Assembly (NCBI RefSeq): GCF_004323735.1
Contig: NZ_CP036455.1
Coordinates: 429,101 to 493,100, forward strand
Direction of reading: 5' to 3'
Origin: Streptomonospora litoralis
GTDB lineage: Bacteria > Actinomycetota > Actinomycetes > Streptosporangiales > Streptosporangiaceae
Length of the DNA stretch: 64,000 nt
Shown here: positions 12,101 to 20,914 of the stretch, piece by piece
Layout of the letters: the number at the start of each line of letters is the position of its first letter
Numbering within the stretch: the stretch's first letter is position 1
Translations under genes and position numbers: made by a program
The notes under the pieces: generated by a model
Database searches by the model: none
The model's input: only the letters and a program-made list of their open reading frames with translations
Told to the model about the DNA's origin: nothing

Positions 12101-13195
12101 GACGTCGCCGGGCTCGTCGACCTGGGCCGCTACCAGGTGGAGGACGGTCGCGCCCAGCGCCGCGGGGGCGACGGCCTCGTCGGGACGCACCAGCTCCTCG
12201 GCGACCGAGCCGTGGGTGTCGTGCACGACGACCAGGCGGCGCATCATCCGGTACGCCTCGCGCTTGCCCATGCCGCGCCGCACCTCTGCGGCGAAGTCGG
12301 TGCGGCTGCGCAGGTCGTCGGAGAGCAGCGCGCCGAGCTTGGCGGGAGTCGGCGCGATCAGCCGCGCATAGGCGCCCTGCTCCTTGCGCTCCTGGTCCAG
12401 CGCCTGGGGCAGCCACTTCACCCACTCCCAGTCGGCGGAGGCCGCGGTCGGATGGGCCAGGGCGAGCGCGGCGTCCTCGGGCGCGTGGAAAACCGCGAAC
12501 TGGGCCAGCAGCGAGCGCATCACCCGCAGCACGTCGCCGCGCTCGCCGATGACGCTGATGTTGCCGGTCATGTCCAGCGGGACGGTCAGCGGCATCTCCG
12601 GCACGTACTCGAAGCGCCGGATCGCCCCCTGGGCCTCGGAGAGCATGAAGGGGTCGGTCGGCATCAGCGCGGATCCGCGCTCGGCCAGCCGCAGCGCCTG
12701 ACCCGGCATCGCGCCCGTGCCCAGCCGCACCCGCAGGAAGTCGCGGTCCTTGCGGCGGCGCTCCCACAGCCGGGTGGGGTCGCGCACGACGTCGTACAGC
12801 GCCCCCGGTGGCGGGTCGAGCTGCTGGGCGTACTCGCGGACCTCGCGCTCGCGCCCACTCAGATCCTCCCGCAGCTCCTCCAGGTACTCCAAGTACAGCT
12901 CACGCTGGTTGCGGCGCTGGCGCGCGGCCTGGCCCCGGCGCGACAGGAGCATGCCCAGCGCGGCGCACAGCGCGACCACCAGCACGAGTGCGCCCAGCGC
13001 CATGAACGCCGGGTTGCGCAGCACCATCATGACGGTCAGCGAGCCCATCATGGCGATCATCGGCAGAATGGACATGAGCTGGTTGCCCTGCGCGTTGCCG
13101 TCGGGCATCGTCGGCGGCGCCTCGACTTCGTACGGCTCCCGCTCGGGCGGCGGGTGGACGGTGCGGGCCGGCCGATGCACTACGCGGGTGGTCAC
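9188..13195 (-). CDS. eccC: Type VII secretion ATPase EccC, three FtsK/SpoIIIE domains
   Basis: 1335 aa, the motor and substrate receptor of the T7SS core complex. Two N-terminal membrane segments (~residues 39-81) lead into three tandem ATPase domains with P-loops GATGSGKSE (~490), GGPQTGKTT (~845) and GDGECGKTN (~1131). Domain 1 has an intact Walker B (LVIIDEFGEL). EccCa and EccCb halves are fused in one chain. GTG 13195 was chosen: AGGAGA stands about 6 bases upstream and MTTRVVHRPARTVHPPPE gives the expected Pro-rich lead. It heads a minus-strand run with both DUF6177 parts. No eccB, eccD or eccE is present in the window; only a dead mycosin-like gene lies 18 kb away. Confidence 0.95.
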   Translation of the reverse strand: MTTRVVHRPARTVHPPPEREPYEVEAPPTMPDGNAQGNQLMSILPMIAMMGSLTVMMVLRNPAFMALGALVLVVALCAALGMLLSRRGQAARQRRNQRELYLEYLEELREDLSGREREVREYAQQLDPPPGALYDVVRDPTRLWERRRKDRDFLRVRLGTGAMPGQALRLAERGSALMPTDPFMLSEAQGAIRRFEYVPEMPLTVPLDMTGNISVIGERGDVLRVMRSLLAQFAVFHAPEDAALALAHPTAASADWEWVKWLPQALDQERKEQGAYARLIAPTPAKLGALLSDDLRSRTDFAAEVRRGMGKREAYRMMRRLVVVHDTHGSVAEELVRPDEAVAPAALGATVLHLVAAQVDEPGDVSVRITVKGDEVRVEDLRIQDPVGAAASGTVDEVGAGAVSGLARMLAPLRLSRESADETAAEGGSSDFTTMLGVNDPGDMDVDRLWAPRSERAFLRVPIGADDLGQPVILDLKESAQLGMGPHGLCVGATGSGKSEMLRTLVIALAAAHPPERVSMVLVDYKGGATFAPFEEMPHVAGVITNLEDDAALIERAYSSLSGEVQRRQQVLRDAGNVANIGDYHYKRSHDPSLPPLPHLLVIIDEFGELLTARPDFIQLFLSIGRIGRSIGVHLLLSSQRIESGKLRGLETYLSYRLGLRTFSEEESRTVLDTPDAFHLPALPGFGYLKVDTSVYQRFKAGYVSGAYRGQVAAEEEEHEGPPPVYAYPAFNGSGGAPQSAAPPVEEEGPSLPDRTVGPTLLDVMVDQLTRAGEPTRSVWLPPLPAATTLDRVTGPVRIGDDGMRLPEPPGRLQVPIGLLDDAARQWQGMWSIDLSAAGGHVAVIGGPQTGKTTLLRTLLLSLSLTHTPDQVACYALDLVGGGLQAVSDLPHVGGVAARTDAERVRRTVEEVRGMLELRQQVFRDRGIDSVQQLRRMHARGEVPELASADVVLCVDGFGAIRNDFEEINDTVSDLLQRGGGYGIHIVAAMLRWNDVRIAMQSNFGQKVELRLNDPSDSAVDRKLAETIGAGATGRVLTDQKLFAQVALPRVDSRTEDEDLGEVVEKTCRAIGSAWKGPTAPPVRVLPHRLASATLPGPGTERTQVPIGVDEQGMEPVLLDLFERDQNLLVLGDGECGKTNLLRLVAEGLIARYTSEQVVFAVMDPRRTLRNVIPEEYLGGYASNARVCQGLAGGVSKELEERMPDDADAGAEGGSVTGPRIVVLVDDYDVLTTAGQKPLAPFVPFVSNGRDIGLHFVVSRRVAGAGRGLFDPLVQAMREIGTSALLMSGERSEGQLFPKVYADAQPPGRGRWIRRGRSPRLMQTAILDADAQDGS

Positions 13196-13360
13196 CAGCT
13201 CTCCTTTCCCCGTTGGCGGGGACGATCCTAGTGGGGCGGGGACGAGTCCTCCCATACGGTAATCGGGTGCTCGCTTGACGACGGCGCCGCCGGGCACCGG
13301 GGATCGCTCCGAGAAGGCCGCGCGGCGCCGCGCGCCGGTAGTCGCAAGGGAGGGCCGGTC

Positions 13361-14230
13361 GTGCACGAGCTGGAGATCGCCGGGGACGTCCATGCGCTGC
13401 TGGAGGGCCTGCTGCCGGTCTCGCTGCCCGACGCCGCCTTCGACCGCGCCACGTCCACGGTGGTGTTCGGGTTCGGCTGGACCGAGCTGAGCGCCTCGAC
13501 CTGGGGACTGCTGGAGCGGTGCGCCGCTGTGGAGCAGGCGGAGTGGCCGGGTGTGGTCGACGCCTGGCTGCGCGAGACCGCGGACCGGGCCGCCATGGCC
13601 ATCGCCGAGATCGAGCTGCTGGGCGACGTGCGCGAGCTGCTGCGGATCCGGCTCGTGCCGGCGATGTCCGACGAGCGCCGCCGCGGACTGGTGTGGACAC
13701 CGGCCGGCGAGCACTTCGACGCGCTGGTGGTGGTGGAGCACCCCGAGTACGGGGCGCCGCTGACGCGGCACCGGGCGGGCCTGCTGCAGCTGCGGCGGCT
13801 GGGGTACGCGCTGAGTCAGACCCGCGAGCGGGAGCTGGCCGACGTCGTCGACTACACGCGGCCGCTGGCGGCGGCCGGCGAGGTGCGCGTGCTCACCAAG
13901 CCGGGCAGCGTCTATGTCACGGTGCTGCTGAGCGAGCTGGATGAGCTGCTGGGCGCCGCCGGGCCCCAGGGGGCGCTGGTGGGGGCGCCGCGCTACGACA
14001 CGCTGCTGCTGTACCCGCTGGCCTCGCGCGCGGCGCTGAAGGCCGTGCCCGCGTTCGCGGCCGAGGTCGCGGCACTGCACGGTGCGGCCGAGGATCCCTG
14101 CTCCGAGCGGATCTACCTGTGGCGCGACGGCGAGCTGGCGCCGGTGGACACCACCCGGCCGCGGCGCGCCCGCAGGCAGGTCAAGGCGGTGCTGCGCCAG
14201 GACGGGCGGCTGCGCCGGCGGCGGAGGTGA
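13361..14230 (+). CDS. Unknown protein divergent from eccC
   Basis: 289 aa, GTG start behind AGGGAGG. No family recognised. The protein reads as a well-folded cytoplasmic alpha/beta protein with few low-complexity parts until the last ~25 residues, which are strongly basic (RPRRARRQVKAVLRQDGR). Segments such as GLVWTPAGEHFDALVVVEHPEYG and TLLLYPLASRAAL suggest alternating strands and helices. Divergent from eccC with 165 bases between, so the two may share a control region and a T7SS link. Function cannot be stated. Confidence 0.7.
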   Translation: MHELEIAGDVHALLEGLLPVSLPDAAFDRATSTVVFGFGWTELSASTWGLLERCAAVEQAEWPGVVDAWLRETADRAAMAIAEIELLGDVRELLRIRLVPAMSDERRRGLVWTPAGEHFDALVVVEHPEYGAPLTRHRAGLLQLRRLGYALSQTRERELADVVDYTRPLAAAGEVRVLTKPGSVYVTVLLSELDELLGAAGPQGALVGAPRYDTLLLYPLASRAALKAVPAFAAEVAALHGAAEDPCSERIYLWRDGELAPVDTTRPRRARRQVKAVLRQDGRLRRRRR

Positions 14231-14673
14231 GGCGCGCAGGCGGGCGCGGGGGCCGGGCTCGCGCGGGCCGCCGCGGTCGCGGGTCCGGTCGAAAGGTGCG
14301 GGGCCGACGGCCCGGCCGGGGCGGAGCGGTGCGGCAGCGCCGACCGATCAGGATGGCCGCATCCGGCCGCGGGGGAGAGGTGTAATTGCCGGGCGGTTCC
14401 GTTCTCCGTCGCCCTGCGTCACCAGGGCGGAATCGGTCCGCGTTCCGCCGCCGGATCCCGGCCCCGCAACCGGCGCCCCACCAGCACCGGCGAGCAAGCG
14501 GATCGGACGCCGTCCCCGAGGCCGCCCTCCGGTCGGTGTCCGCCCCGGTCATCGGGCACCGATTTCGGTCAGTGCCGGCCACGCCATTCGGCTCGGGGCA
14601 CTGGACCTGCGGCATGGCGATCCGATCTCCTTGGGGTATCCGCCGAGTGAGAATGGGCTCCAGGGGAGGGCGC
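14231..14673. other. Intergenic stretch before the serine hydrolase
   Basis: About 440 bases between co-directional genes. The serine hydrolase frame extends back into it, but that part is Arg/Pro-rich and does not fit the family. No RNA gene or clear hairpin seen. Confidence 0.35.
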
Positions 14674-15699
14674 GTGCTGGACGGAGACTGGCTCGCCGAG
14701 ACCGGGACCGAGATCCGCAGCGTCCTGAAGGTCATGGTCGACGCCGGATGGCTCCCGGGGGGAACCGCCGTGGTCGGCACCGACAGCATGTGGGAGTTCG
14801 TCGCCGTCGGCGGCATCGGCGAGGCGCACGGCCACCACCTCGCCGCGCCCGACGTCCGCTACGACGCCGCGAGCCTGACCAAGGTGATGGCCACGTGGCC
14901 GCTGGTCGGCAGGGCGGTCGCCGAGGGGCTGATCGGGCTCGACGCCCCGCTGGGCGCCTACTTCTCCGGGGGCCCCTACCCGGGCGGCCGGGTCACGGTG
15001 CGCCAGATCCTCACGCACACGTCGCGGCTGAACCCGGTCGCCTGGCTGGAGCGCTACGTCGGCACGGAGCAGGACCTGGCCGAGGCCATCCTCTCCGAAC
15101 CGCTGGACGAGGAGGGCTACCGCTATATCGACCGCGGGTTCATCCTGCTGGGGCTGCTGCTGGAGCGGCTGCTGGGTGCTCCGCTGGACCGGCTGGCGGG
15201 CGAGCTGTGGTCGGTGGCGGGCATGGCCTCGACCGGCTACGGTCCGCTGCCGCGCTCGTCGTCGGTGGCGCCCACCGAGCGGCGCATCCCCGGAACGGCC
15301 CCTGTCTGGGGGGTGGTCCACGACGAGGCCGCGGCCCTGATGGGCGGGGTGTCCGGGCACGCCGGGGCGTTCACCACCGCCATCGACCTCGGCGTCTTCG
15401 CCCGCGACCTGCTCCGGGTGCACGCCGAATCCCACCGCCGCCGAGACCCGTTCTCCCACTACGTCCAGCAGAGCTGGCGTCCCCAGGTCCCGGTCGACGA
15501 GCACTTCTCCCGCGGCCTGGCCTGGCTGGTCACCGACGAGGGACTCGTCTACCACCACGGCTACACCGGCGTCAGCCTCTTCCTCCACCCCGCCACGGGC
15601 CGCTACGTCGGCCTGCTCACCAACGCCGTCCACCACGGCCGCCGCCGCACGGGCCTCTGCGACCTGCGGGCGGCGGTCCGGGCGTCGTTCACGGATTGA
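14674..15699 (+). CDS. Beta-lactamase-family serine hydrolase
   Basis: 341 aa penicillin-binding-protein-like hydrolase (class C beta-lactamase fold). The nucleophile motif is SLTK (SxxK) in YDAASLTKVMATWPLVG, the second motif is Y-I-D in YRYIDRGF, where YxN is usual, and the third is HHGYTG near the C-terminus (KTG-box position). Also seen: VRQILTHTSRL, typical of the family. The GTG start is behind AGGGGAGGG; an ATG seven codons upstream is possible. No convincing signal peptide, so a cytoplasmic esterase or peptidase role is more likely than antibiotic resistance. Substrate unknown. Confidence 0.85.
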   Translation: MLDGDWLAETGTEIRSVLKVMVDAGWLPGGTAVVGTDSMWEFVAVGGIGEAHGHHLAAPDVRYDAASLTKVMATWPLVGRAVAEGLIGLDAPLGAYFSGGPYPGGRVTVRQILTHTSRLNPVAWLERYVGTEQDLAEAILSEPLDEEGYRYIDRGFILLGLLLERLLGAPLDRLAGELWSVAGMASTGYGPLPRSSSVAPTERRIPGTAPVWGVVHDEAAALMGGVSGHAGAFTTAIDLGVFARDLLRVHAESHRRRDPFSHYVQQSWRPQVPVDEHFSRGLAWLVTDEGLVYHHGYTGVSLFLHPATGRYVGLLTNAVHHGRRRTGLCDLRAAVRASFTD

Positions 15700-15773
15700 G
15701 ACCGGGGCCGGGAGGCCCGTCCCCGCCCGCGCCGCTCCGGTTGCGTCGGTGCGGGCGAGGTTAGGGTGGAAGC

Positions 15774-16613
15774 ATGATCGGGGTCGACTCTTACGAGCTG
15801 AACGACGGCGTATCCCTGCCGTCGGTGGGTTTCGGTACGTTCTCGCTGCGTGGCGACGACGGCGTGGCGGTGATGCGCAGCGCCCTGGAGGCCGGGTACC
15901 GGCTCCTCGACAGCGCCGTGAACTACGGCAACGAGGAGGAGGTCGGTCAGGCCGTGCGCGCATCCGGCCTGGCGCGGGAGGACGTGCTTGTCGCGACGAA
16001 GATCCCGGGGCGGCACCACGAGTACGCCCAGGCCGTGGAATCGGTGGAGGGGTCCCTGCGCAGGATCGGCTCCGAGTACCTCGACCTGTGCCTGATCCAC
16101 TGGCCCAATCCGAGTGTCGGCAAGTACGTCGAGGCGTGGCGCGCCCTGGTCGACCTGCGCGAGCGGGGCCTGGTGCGGTCCATCGGCGTCAGCAACTTCA
16201 CCGAACGGCACCTGCGCACCGTCATCGACGACAGCGGCGTCACGCCCGCGGTCAATCAGATCGAGCTGCACCCGTACTTCCCGCAGGCCGCGATGCGCGA
16301 GGTCAACGCGGGACTCGGTATCCAGACGCAGTCGTGGAGCCCGCTGGGCAAGCGCAGCGCTCCGTTCGCCGAGCCGCCGGTGGCCGACGCCGCCGCTGCG
16401 CACGGCGTCACGCCGGCGCAGGCGGTCCTGCGGTGGCAGTTGCAGCTCGGCGCGCTGCCCATTCCCAAGTCGGCGGACGCCCAGCGGCAGCGGGAGAACC
16501 TCGACCTCTTCGGCTTCGAACTCTCCGATGCCGAAGTCACCGCGATCAGTGGGCTGGCCACCGACGACGGGCGCCTGTTCGGCGGGGACCCGGACTTCCA
16601 CGAGGAGATGTAG
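15774..16613 (+). CDS. Aldo/keto reductase
   Basis: 279 aa, the usual length. NAD(P)H-dependent reduction of aldehydes or ketones in the cytoplasm. The catalytic tetrad is complete: Asp46, Tyr51, Lys76 and His109 (in DLCLIHWPNP). The cofactor-binding part includes SIGVSNFTERHL and LPIPKSADAQRQ. It resembles the 2,5-diketo-gluconic acid reductase subgroup. ATG start; monocistronic by position. The substrate cannot be inferred. Confidence 0.93.
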   Translation: MIGVDSYELNDGVSLPSVGFGTFSLRGDDGVAVMRSALEAGYRLLDSAVNYGNEEEVGQAVRASGLAREDVLVATKIPGRHHEYAQAVESVEGSLRRIGSEYLDLCLIHWPNPSVGKYVEAWRALVDLRERGLVRSIGVSNFTERHLRTVIDDSGVTPAVNQIELHPYFPQAAMREVNAGLGIQTQSWSPLGKRSAPFAEPPVADAAAAHGVTPAQAVLRWQLQLGALPIPKSADAQRQRENLDLFGFELSDAEVTAISGLATDDGRLFGGDPDFHEEM

Positions 16614-16984
16614 CCGCCGCGCGGCGGATGCGGTCTTCGGTGATCACCGAGGAGTCGTGGCCGGTAGCGGACAGTCAGGCTCGTCACTTGACATGCGCGC
16701 CGACGGGGCCGCGCGATGGGCCGGAGCTGCGGGAACATCGATCACTCCAACCTCTCGCATCTCGGAAACGGGTTCGCTCGCGGCGCTGACGTTGCGGCAT
16801 GATTCCGTTACGGAGAAAGGTCGCGAATCCCGGCAACCCGGACATGTGGGCCGGCCCTGCCCGCACCGCCCGGGTGCGGTCGCGGTCGCCTTGCGGTGAC
16901 CAGCGGCGCCGACCCGGCCCCGCGGTGCCCCCCTGCGGTGGCCGGGCCGGCTGCGCGAGCGCCGGTGCGAAGGGAGTGGCAGCT
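16614..16984. other. Intergenic region upstream of cassette B
   Basis: About 370 bases between the aldo/keto reductase and the DUF6507-like gene. It should hold the promoter of the DUF6507-toxin-immunity group. No gene, repeat or strong hairpin recognised. Confidence 0.35.
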
Positions 16985-17320
16985 GTGTCGAGATGGGATC
17001 TGAAGCCCGACGAGGTCTACGGCGTGTTGAACACCGTCGCCGGCCACATCGGCGACGAGGAGGGCACCGAAGGGCTGACCAAGCACTCGACATCGCTGGA
17101 AGGCGCACTCCAAGACGCCAACGCGGCGGCGAGCAGCGCGCCGATCGGGATGGCGCTGCAGGAGTTCTCCACGCATTGCTCCGGCCTGATCGGCGACATG
17201 ATCGGTCTCGGCTCCAGCGCGGTGAAGGGCGCCGGCGACGCGACGAGGCACTACGCCAACGGCAACCTGGAGATGGCCCTTGAGGCCCAGGCCAACTCCG
17301 GTGTGGTCGAGGAGAACTAG
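16985..17320 (+). CDS. DUF6507-like small protein, T7SS partner
   Basis: 111 aa, predicted mostly helical and without signal peptide. The start VSRWDLKPDEVYGVLNTV is a GTG with AAGGGAG 8 bases upstream. Its C-terminal third matches the truncated protein at the left edge of the window. It lies 75 bases before the toxin gene and probably forms one transcript with it. By size, helicity and position it resembles a WXG100-type partner or escort for the toxin head, although no WXG motif is present (inference). The family name is from memory. Confidence 0.75.
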   Translation: MSRWDLKPDEVYGVLNTVAGHIGDEEGTEGLTKHSTSLEGALQDANAAASSAPIGMALQEFSTHCSGLIGDMIGLGSSAVKGAGDATRHYANGNLEMALEAQANSGVVEEN

Positions 17321-17394
17321 GCGAACCGCCTCCGGAAACCGGCGGCGCCACCGCCGGCGATCCCCCAGCCCCCACCCCCGCCGAGGACAGTTCC

Positions 17395-19989
17395 GTGAGC
17401 GATGGCCTGATCGATCCGTCCAAGATTTTCGTTCCCAAGGTGGAAGCCGCCGACCTGGAGGCGGCCGCCGCCGACATTCGCAAGCAGGGCGGCAACATCG
17501 CCCAGAACGGCCAGGACATCAAGAGTTCGTGGGCCGGGCTGGCGTCCTGCTACACCGCTCCCGAGGACGAAGTTCTGCTGGCGGTCGTCGACCCGGTCGC
17601 CGAGAAGGGCGACGAGGTCGACGGCGATCTGGGAGAGGTCGCCTCTGCCCTGGAGACGTTCGCCGAGACCGCTCGCGATCTGCAGGCGAAGCTCGACATC
17701 GCGAAGCAGGACGCGCAGAGCTTCGTCGACTCCGTGGAGGGCGACGACTCCTGGAAGTTGGCCGACTTCTTGGGATACCCGACCGAGAAGATGCAGGAGC
17801 ACAACGCCCTCCTGGACCGGGTCGCCACGTTGACGCACCGGTACCAGGAGGCCGAGCGGGAGTGCGCCAACAGGATCACCGCGCTGTTCAAGGGCGGGAC
17901 CACCTTCATCGGCGGTGACCCGCAGGGCGGTACCGACCCCGGCAACCACGAGAAGATCTACGGAACGGAGCAGCCGCTCACGGGCCAGCCGGCCCCGTGG
18001 GGAGAACCGCAGGGGTCTGCGCACCCCTTCCTTGACTTGGCGCACGGGCAGAAGTCGACCGAATTCGGCGACACGCTGGGCATCGGCCAGATGATCGGGG
18101 TGTTGGGCGCGGGCGGTCTCGTCGGTTCGAAATCGGAATGGAAGGAGAACCTCCAAACCTACTGGGGCGACACCCTGGCCCAGACGGCCTCGATGGTGGG
18201 GCAGTGGAACCCCGAGACCGGGGCGCGTCCGGACAGCCTGTCGGAAAGTATCGATGTGGGGCTGACCGCCTGGGGAAACGCTGCACACGGGCTCGTTCCC
18301 TGGACGGAGTGGGAGCAGCGGCCGGGCTATGTCCTCGGTGTCGGCTACGAGAACCTCAAGACCGTCGGGACGTCCGTCGCCTCGGGCGTCGCGCTTACCT
18401 TCGTTCCGGGGGGTGTGTTTGTCGGACCTATGGTGACCGGGGGGCGTGTCCTACGCACGCTCGGCAAGCTGGGCCAGCAGGGAAACGGGCCGTTCACCCT
18501 TGACGGGGGTTCCGTCGAATACGACCCCGGAGGCCGCGACGGAAGCGGCACTGGAAACCGCCTCCCGGACGGTTCACCCGGCGGAGGCTCCACCTCCAGG
18601 CCGCTGACGGAGCCGCCGTCGGACATCGATCCGGACGCCGGTTTCGACCTCTCCGATATCGGCGACATGAACGAGTCGCTGGACGAGTTGAACGACGCCC
18701 GCAGCACCCCGCCGCGGTGGCAGCCGGACCCGGCACCGGCGCCGGACCCCGACTACACGCCGGACCAGGACGGAGACGCGAACGCGCCACCCCGCCCGTC
18801 GCCGGAGGCCGAGCGCCCCGCCGAAACCGACGCCGACCAGCAGGCGGAGCAGGACCCGTCGGGCCCGGACCTCACGGCGGAGGAAGTGGACGATTCCTTC
18901 GCCGAGATCGCCCGCCGCAACGAGGATGTGGGCGATTCCATGGACACCGCCGACGAGGGCCGCATGGCCGAGCTGGACGGCGAGGACCCGTGGAGCATCG
19001 AGGCGCTGGAGGACCCGCGGGGCGACGTGGGGGGCGGTAGCGACCCGGACGAGGGCACGCGGGTGCCGGTGACCCCGGACGGCATGGAGATGAGCCATTA
19101 TGAGTCGGGGGATGGGAATGAGGGCTCAGACGGCTCCGAATATGGGGACGCCTCGGATGGCGATGGACGGGCCGTCCCTCAGCCAGATCACAAGCCGCGC
19201 CTTGGCGGCAGCGAAGGATCCTTCGGCCGTGACGACACGGACGGACACACTCGGGACATCGAACCTCCCTCTGGAGAGGATCGTCCACGCCCTGACCCGG
19301 CGGAGGAGCCGCCGCTCGAGGAGACATATCTGGTTCGCGGAGAGGACCGGTTTCGCGGGTTCGTCGGAGGGCACACGGGGAAAATTCATCGTGTCGGATG
19401 GATGGATGAGAACGGCTATTATTACGACGATCGCGGAAACGTCTACGTGGAAGAACCGGACTCTCTTGATGCACTGAAAAAATATCAGGAAATTCGGCGC
19501 TTGGAAGGCGATACAACAACGATATCCGAAAATACCGGGATCGATAAGACGGTGCTCGATAGGGTCAAGCAACACCTATTCTTTCGCGAGCATGCCGTCG
19601 CCACCGATCCCGGAAAGCATCGTGTCGGATTGTTCAGCCCGACCGACGACATCGCGTCCAAGTGGATGTCGGCTACTGAAAATCCTCTTAGTGGACGTGC
19701 ACTCCATCAGTTTCGCAGGTTAATGATCCATGAGGGTGTGGAAAGTGCGCTGATGGAACATGGAATCACCTATCGATCGACCCATCCTGACTATTATGAT
19801 AGCCGTAGTTATCCCTACGCTGGCCCGCGGAATTTCGGCGCCCACGATTTGGCGCCGGGCGAGTACGGAAATATGTGGGCGGTGACGGATCGAATCGGGA
19901 TTCGGCGCCCGGATTTCGAAATTAATCAGGACCTGTCAAATCTCGACCGGCTCATCGACCACGTGCTTAGAGAGATTGATGATGAATAA
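17395..19989 (+). CDS. T7SS-type polymorphic toxin with an unidentified C-terminal domain
   Basis: 864 aa. The head (1-170) carries a WXG motif in QDIKSSWAGLASCY and matches the toxin at 2937, including AERECANRITALFKGGTTF. A shared pre-toxin segment LVPWTEWEQRPGYV (~300) is followed by hydrophobic stretches, then a long acidic, Pro-rich linker (~370-610). The C-terminal domain (~640-864) is encoded by visibly AT-richer DNA and includes VKQHLFFREHAV, TDDIASKWMSAT and a histidine-glutamate motif H779-E-G-V-E783. I do not recognise its family; a metal-dependent enzyme is one possibility. A TTA codon (residue 776) lies in this part. The stop overlaps the start of the immunity gene. Confidence 0.82.
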   Translation: MSDGLIDPSKIFVPKVEAADLEAAAADIRKQGGNIAQNGQDIKSSWAGLASCYTAPEDEVLLAVVDPVAEKGDEVDGDLGEVASALETFAETARDLQAKLDIAKQDAQSFVDSVEGDDSWKLADFLGYPTEKMQEHNALLDRVATLTHRYQEAERECANRITALFKGGTTFIGGDPQGGTDPGNHEKIYGTEQPLTGQPAPWGEPQGSAHPFLDLAHGQKSTEFGDTLGIGQMIGVLGAGGLVGSKSEWKENLQTYWGDTLAQTASMVGQWNPETGARPDSLSESIDVGLTAWGNAAHGLVPWTEWEQRPGYVLGVGYENLKTVGTSVASGVALTFVPGGVFVGPMVTGGRVLRTLGKLGQQGNGPFTLDGGSVEYDPGGRDGSGTGNRLPDGSPGGGSTSRPLTEPPSDIDPDAGFDLSDIGDMNESLDELNDARSTPPRWQPDPAPAPDPDYTPDQDGDANAPPRPSPEAERPAETDADQQAEQDPSGPDLTAEEVDDSFAEIARRNEDVGDSMDTADEGRMAELDGEDPWSIEALEDPRGDVGGGSDPDEGTRVPVTPDGMEMSHYESGDGNEGSDGSEYGDASDGDGRAVPQPDHKPRLGGSEGSFGRDDTDGHTRDIEPPSGEDRPRPDPAEEPPLEETYLVRGEDRFRGFVGGHTGKIHRVGWMDENGYYYDDRGNVYVEEPDSLDALKKYQEIRRLEGDTTTISENTGIDKTVLDRVKQHLFFREHAVATDPGKHRVGLFSPTDDIASKWMSATENPLSGRALHQFRRLMIHEGVESALMEHGITYRSTHPDYYDSRSYPYAGPRNFGAHDLAPGEYGNMWAVTDRIGIRRPDFEINQDLSNLDRLIDHVLREIDDE

Positions 19990-20491
19990 TTCCGTAACTG
20001 AACTTGCTGACCGAATCTCATCGTTTACTTTCACCGAGAATCCGGACAGGCAGTGGTCGCAGATCGCTCTCTTCGAGGAGTACCTGCGTCGCGCGGCACT
20101 GTGGTTAGGTGTCGAGTCCGATGTGAGATGGCCGTTCGGAGACTTCGCTGCGGCTGTCGATTCTTCAGTGCGTGCCGACGATCGACTGGTGCGCCAGGTA
20201 GATGAGTCGATCCCTTTAGACCAATCGCAGGATGTTGTCGATACCTGCCTGAATGCCCTCCATTTCCAAGCGTTGCGGGAGTCCGGAACGCCTCTTCCGA
20301 GGCTTCCTGATCCTTTCGAGCCACTGCTACTGATGTACGAGCGTGGGAACGGCGTTTATAGTACGCAGATTTACTTCCAGATCGGTGCGTCAGGAGTAAA
20401 GAAGCGGTCACCGGAGTACTTCGCGTCGGCTGACCCCGTGACCGTGCTCGATCCAGAGGCCCTGGATGCAATCGATAGCAGATCAAGCTGA
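19979..20491 (+). CDS. Candidate immunity protein of the second toxin
   Basis: 170 aa. Its start overlaps the toxin stop (ATGATGAATAA), so translation is probably coupled; ATG 19982 is the alternative. Low GC like the toxin tip and with two TTA codons, both unusual for this genome, so tip and immunity gene were probably acquired together. Rich in acidic residues (AAVDSSVRADDRLVRQVDES), as is typical of small cytoplasmic immunity proteins. No known immunity family recognised. Confidence 0.72.
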   Translation: MMNNSVTELADRISSFTFTENPDRQWSQIALFEEYLRRAALWLGVESDVRWPFGDFAAAVDSSVRADDRLVRQVDESIPLDQSQDVVDTCLNALHFQALRESGTPLPRLPDPFEPLLLMYERGNGVYSTQIYFQIGASGVKKRSPEYFASADPVTVLDPEALDAIDSRSS

Positions 20492-20611
20492 TACTTGATC
20501 GAAGGTCGAAGGGTGCGTGTCCACAAGGCTGCGGACGGTTCGGGGATCGACGTCAGCGATCACCTGTAGCGCCGCCGAGTAACCCTGTCTGCCGACGAAA
20601 GCGGAACTCCC

Positions 20612-20896
20612 ATGACCCACGACGTCGTCGCCCTGCTGGATCGGCGCCCCACCATGCGCGGGATGACGCGCGCCCTTGTCCAGGCCGGGCCGAAGCTGCG
20701 CGTCCGTACGGTCGCCGACGGGGCCGCGGTGGAACTACGCGACGACTCTGGGCGGCTCGTCGCGGCGGCGCAGGCTGCGCAGCGGGTGCGGGTGGCCGAT
20801 GAGGTGTACCGGCTGCTCGGTGCGGACGAGGTCGGCGAGCGTCTCCCCGCCCAGCCCTGGTGGGTCGAGGCGCGCGGTACCGAGACCGGACCATAA
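20612..20896 (+). CDS. DUF6177-like protein, N-terminal fragment (second locus)
   Basis: 94 aa, MTHDVVALLDRRPTMRG..., paralogous to the 8780-9181 product but ending 39 residues earlier. It stops at TAA 20894-20896; the same frame continues directly into the next gene with conserved sequence (GPDTAG, matching GPDPAG in the first locus). One in-frame stop therefore separates what looks like a single ancestral chain. GC is back to the genome norm, in contrast to the immunity gene 120 bases upstream. Confidence 0.65.
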   Translation: MTHDVVALLDRRPTMRGMTRALVQAGPKLRVRTVADGAAVELRDDSGRLVAAAQAAQRVRVADEVYRLLGADEVGERLPAQPWWVEARGTETGP

Positions 20897-20914
20897 GGGC
20901 CCGACACCGCCGGG

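Noticed and set aside
8882..13231. An open frame of about 1,450 codons opposite eccC
   Set aside because: Antisense shadow; His/Gln/Ala-rich, no motifs, and eccC has three intact P-loops on the other strand.
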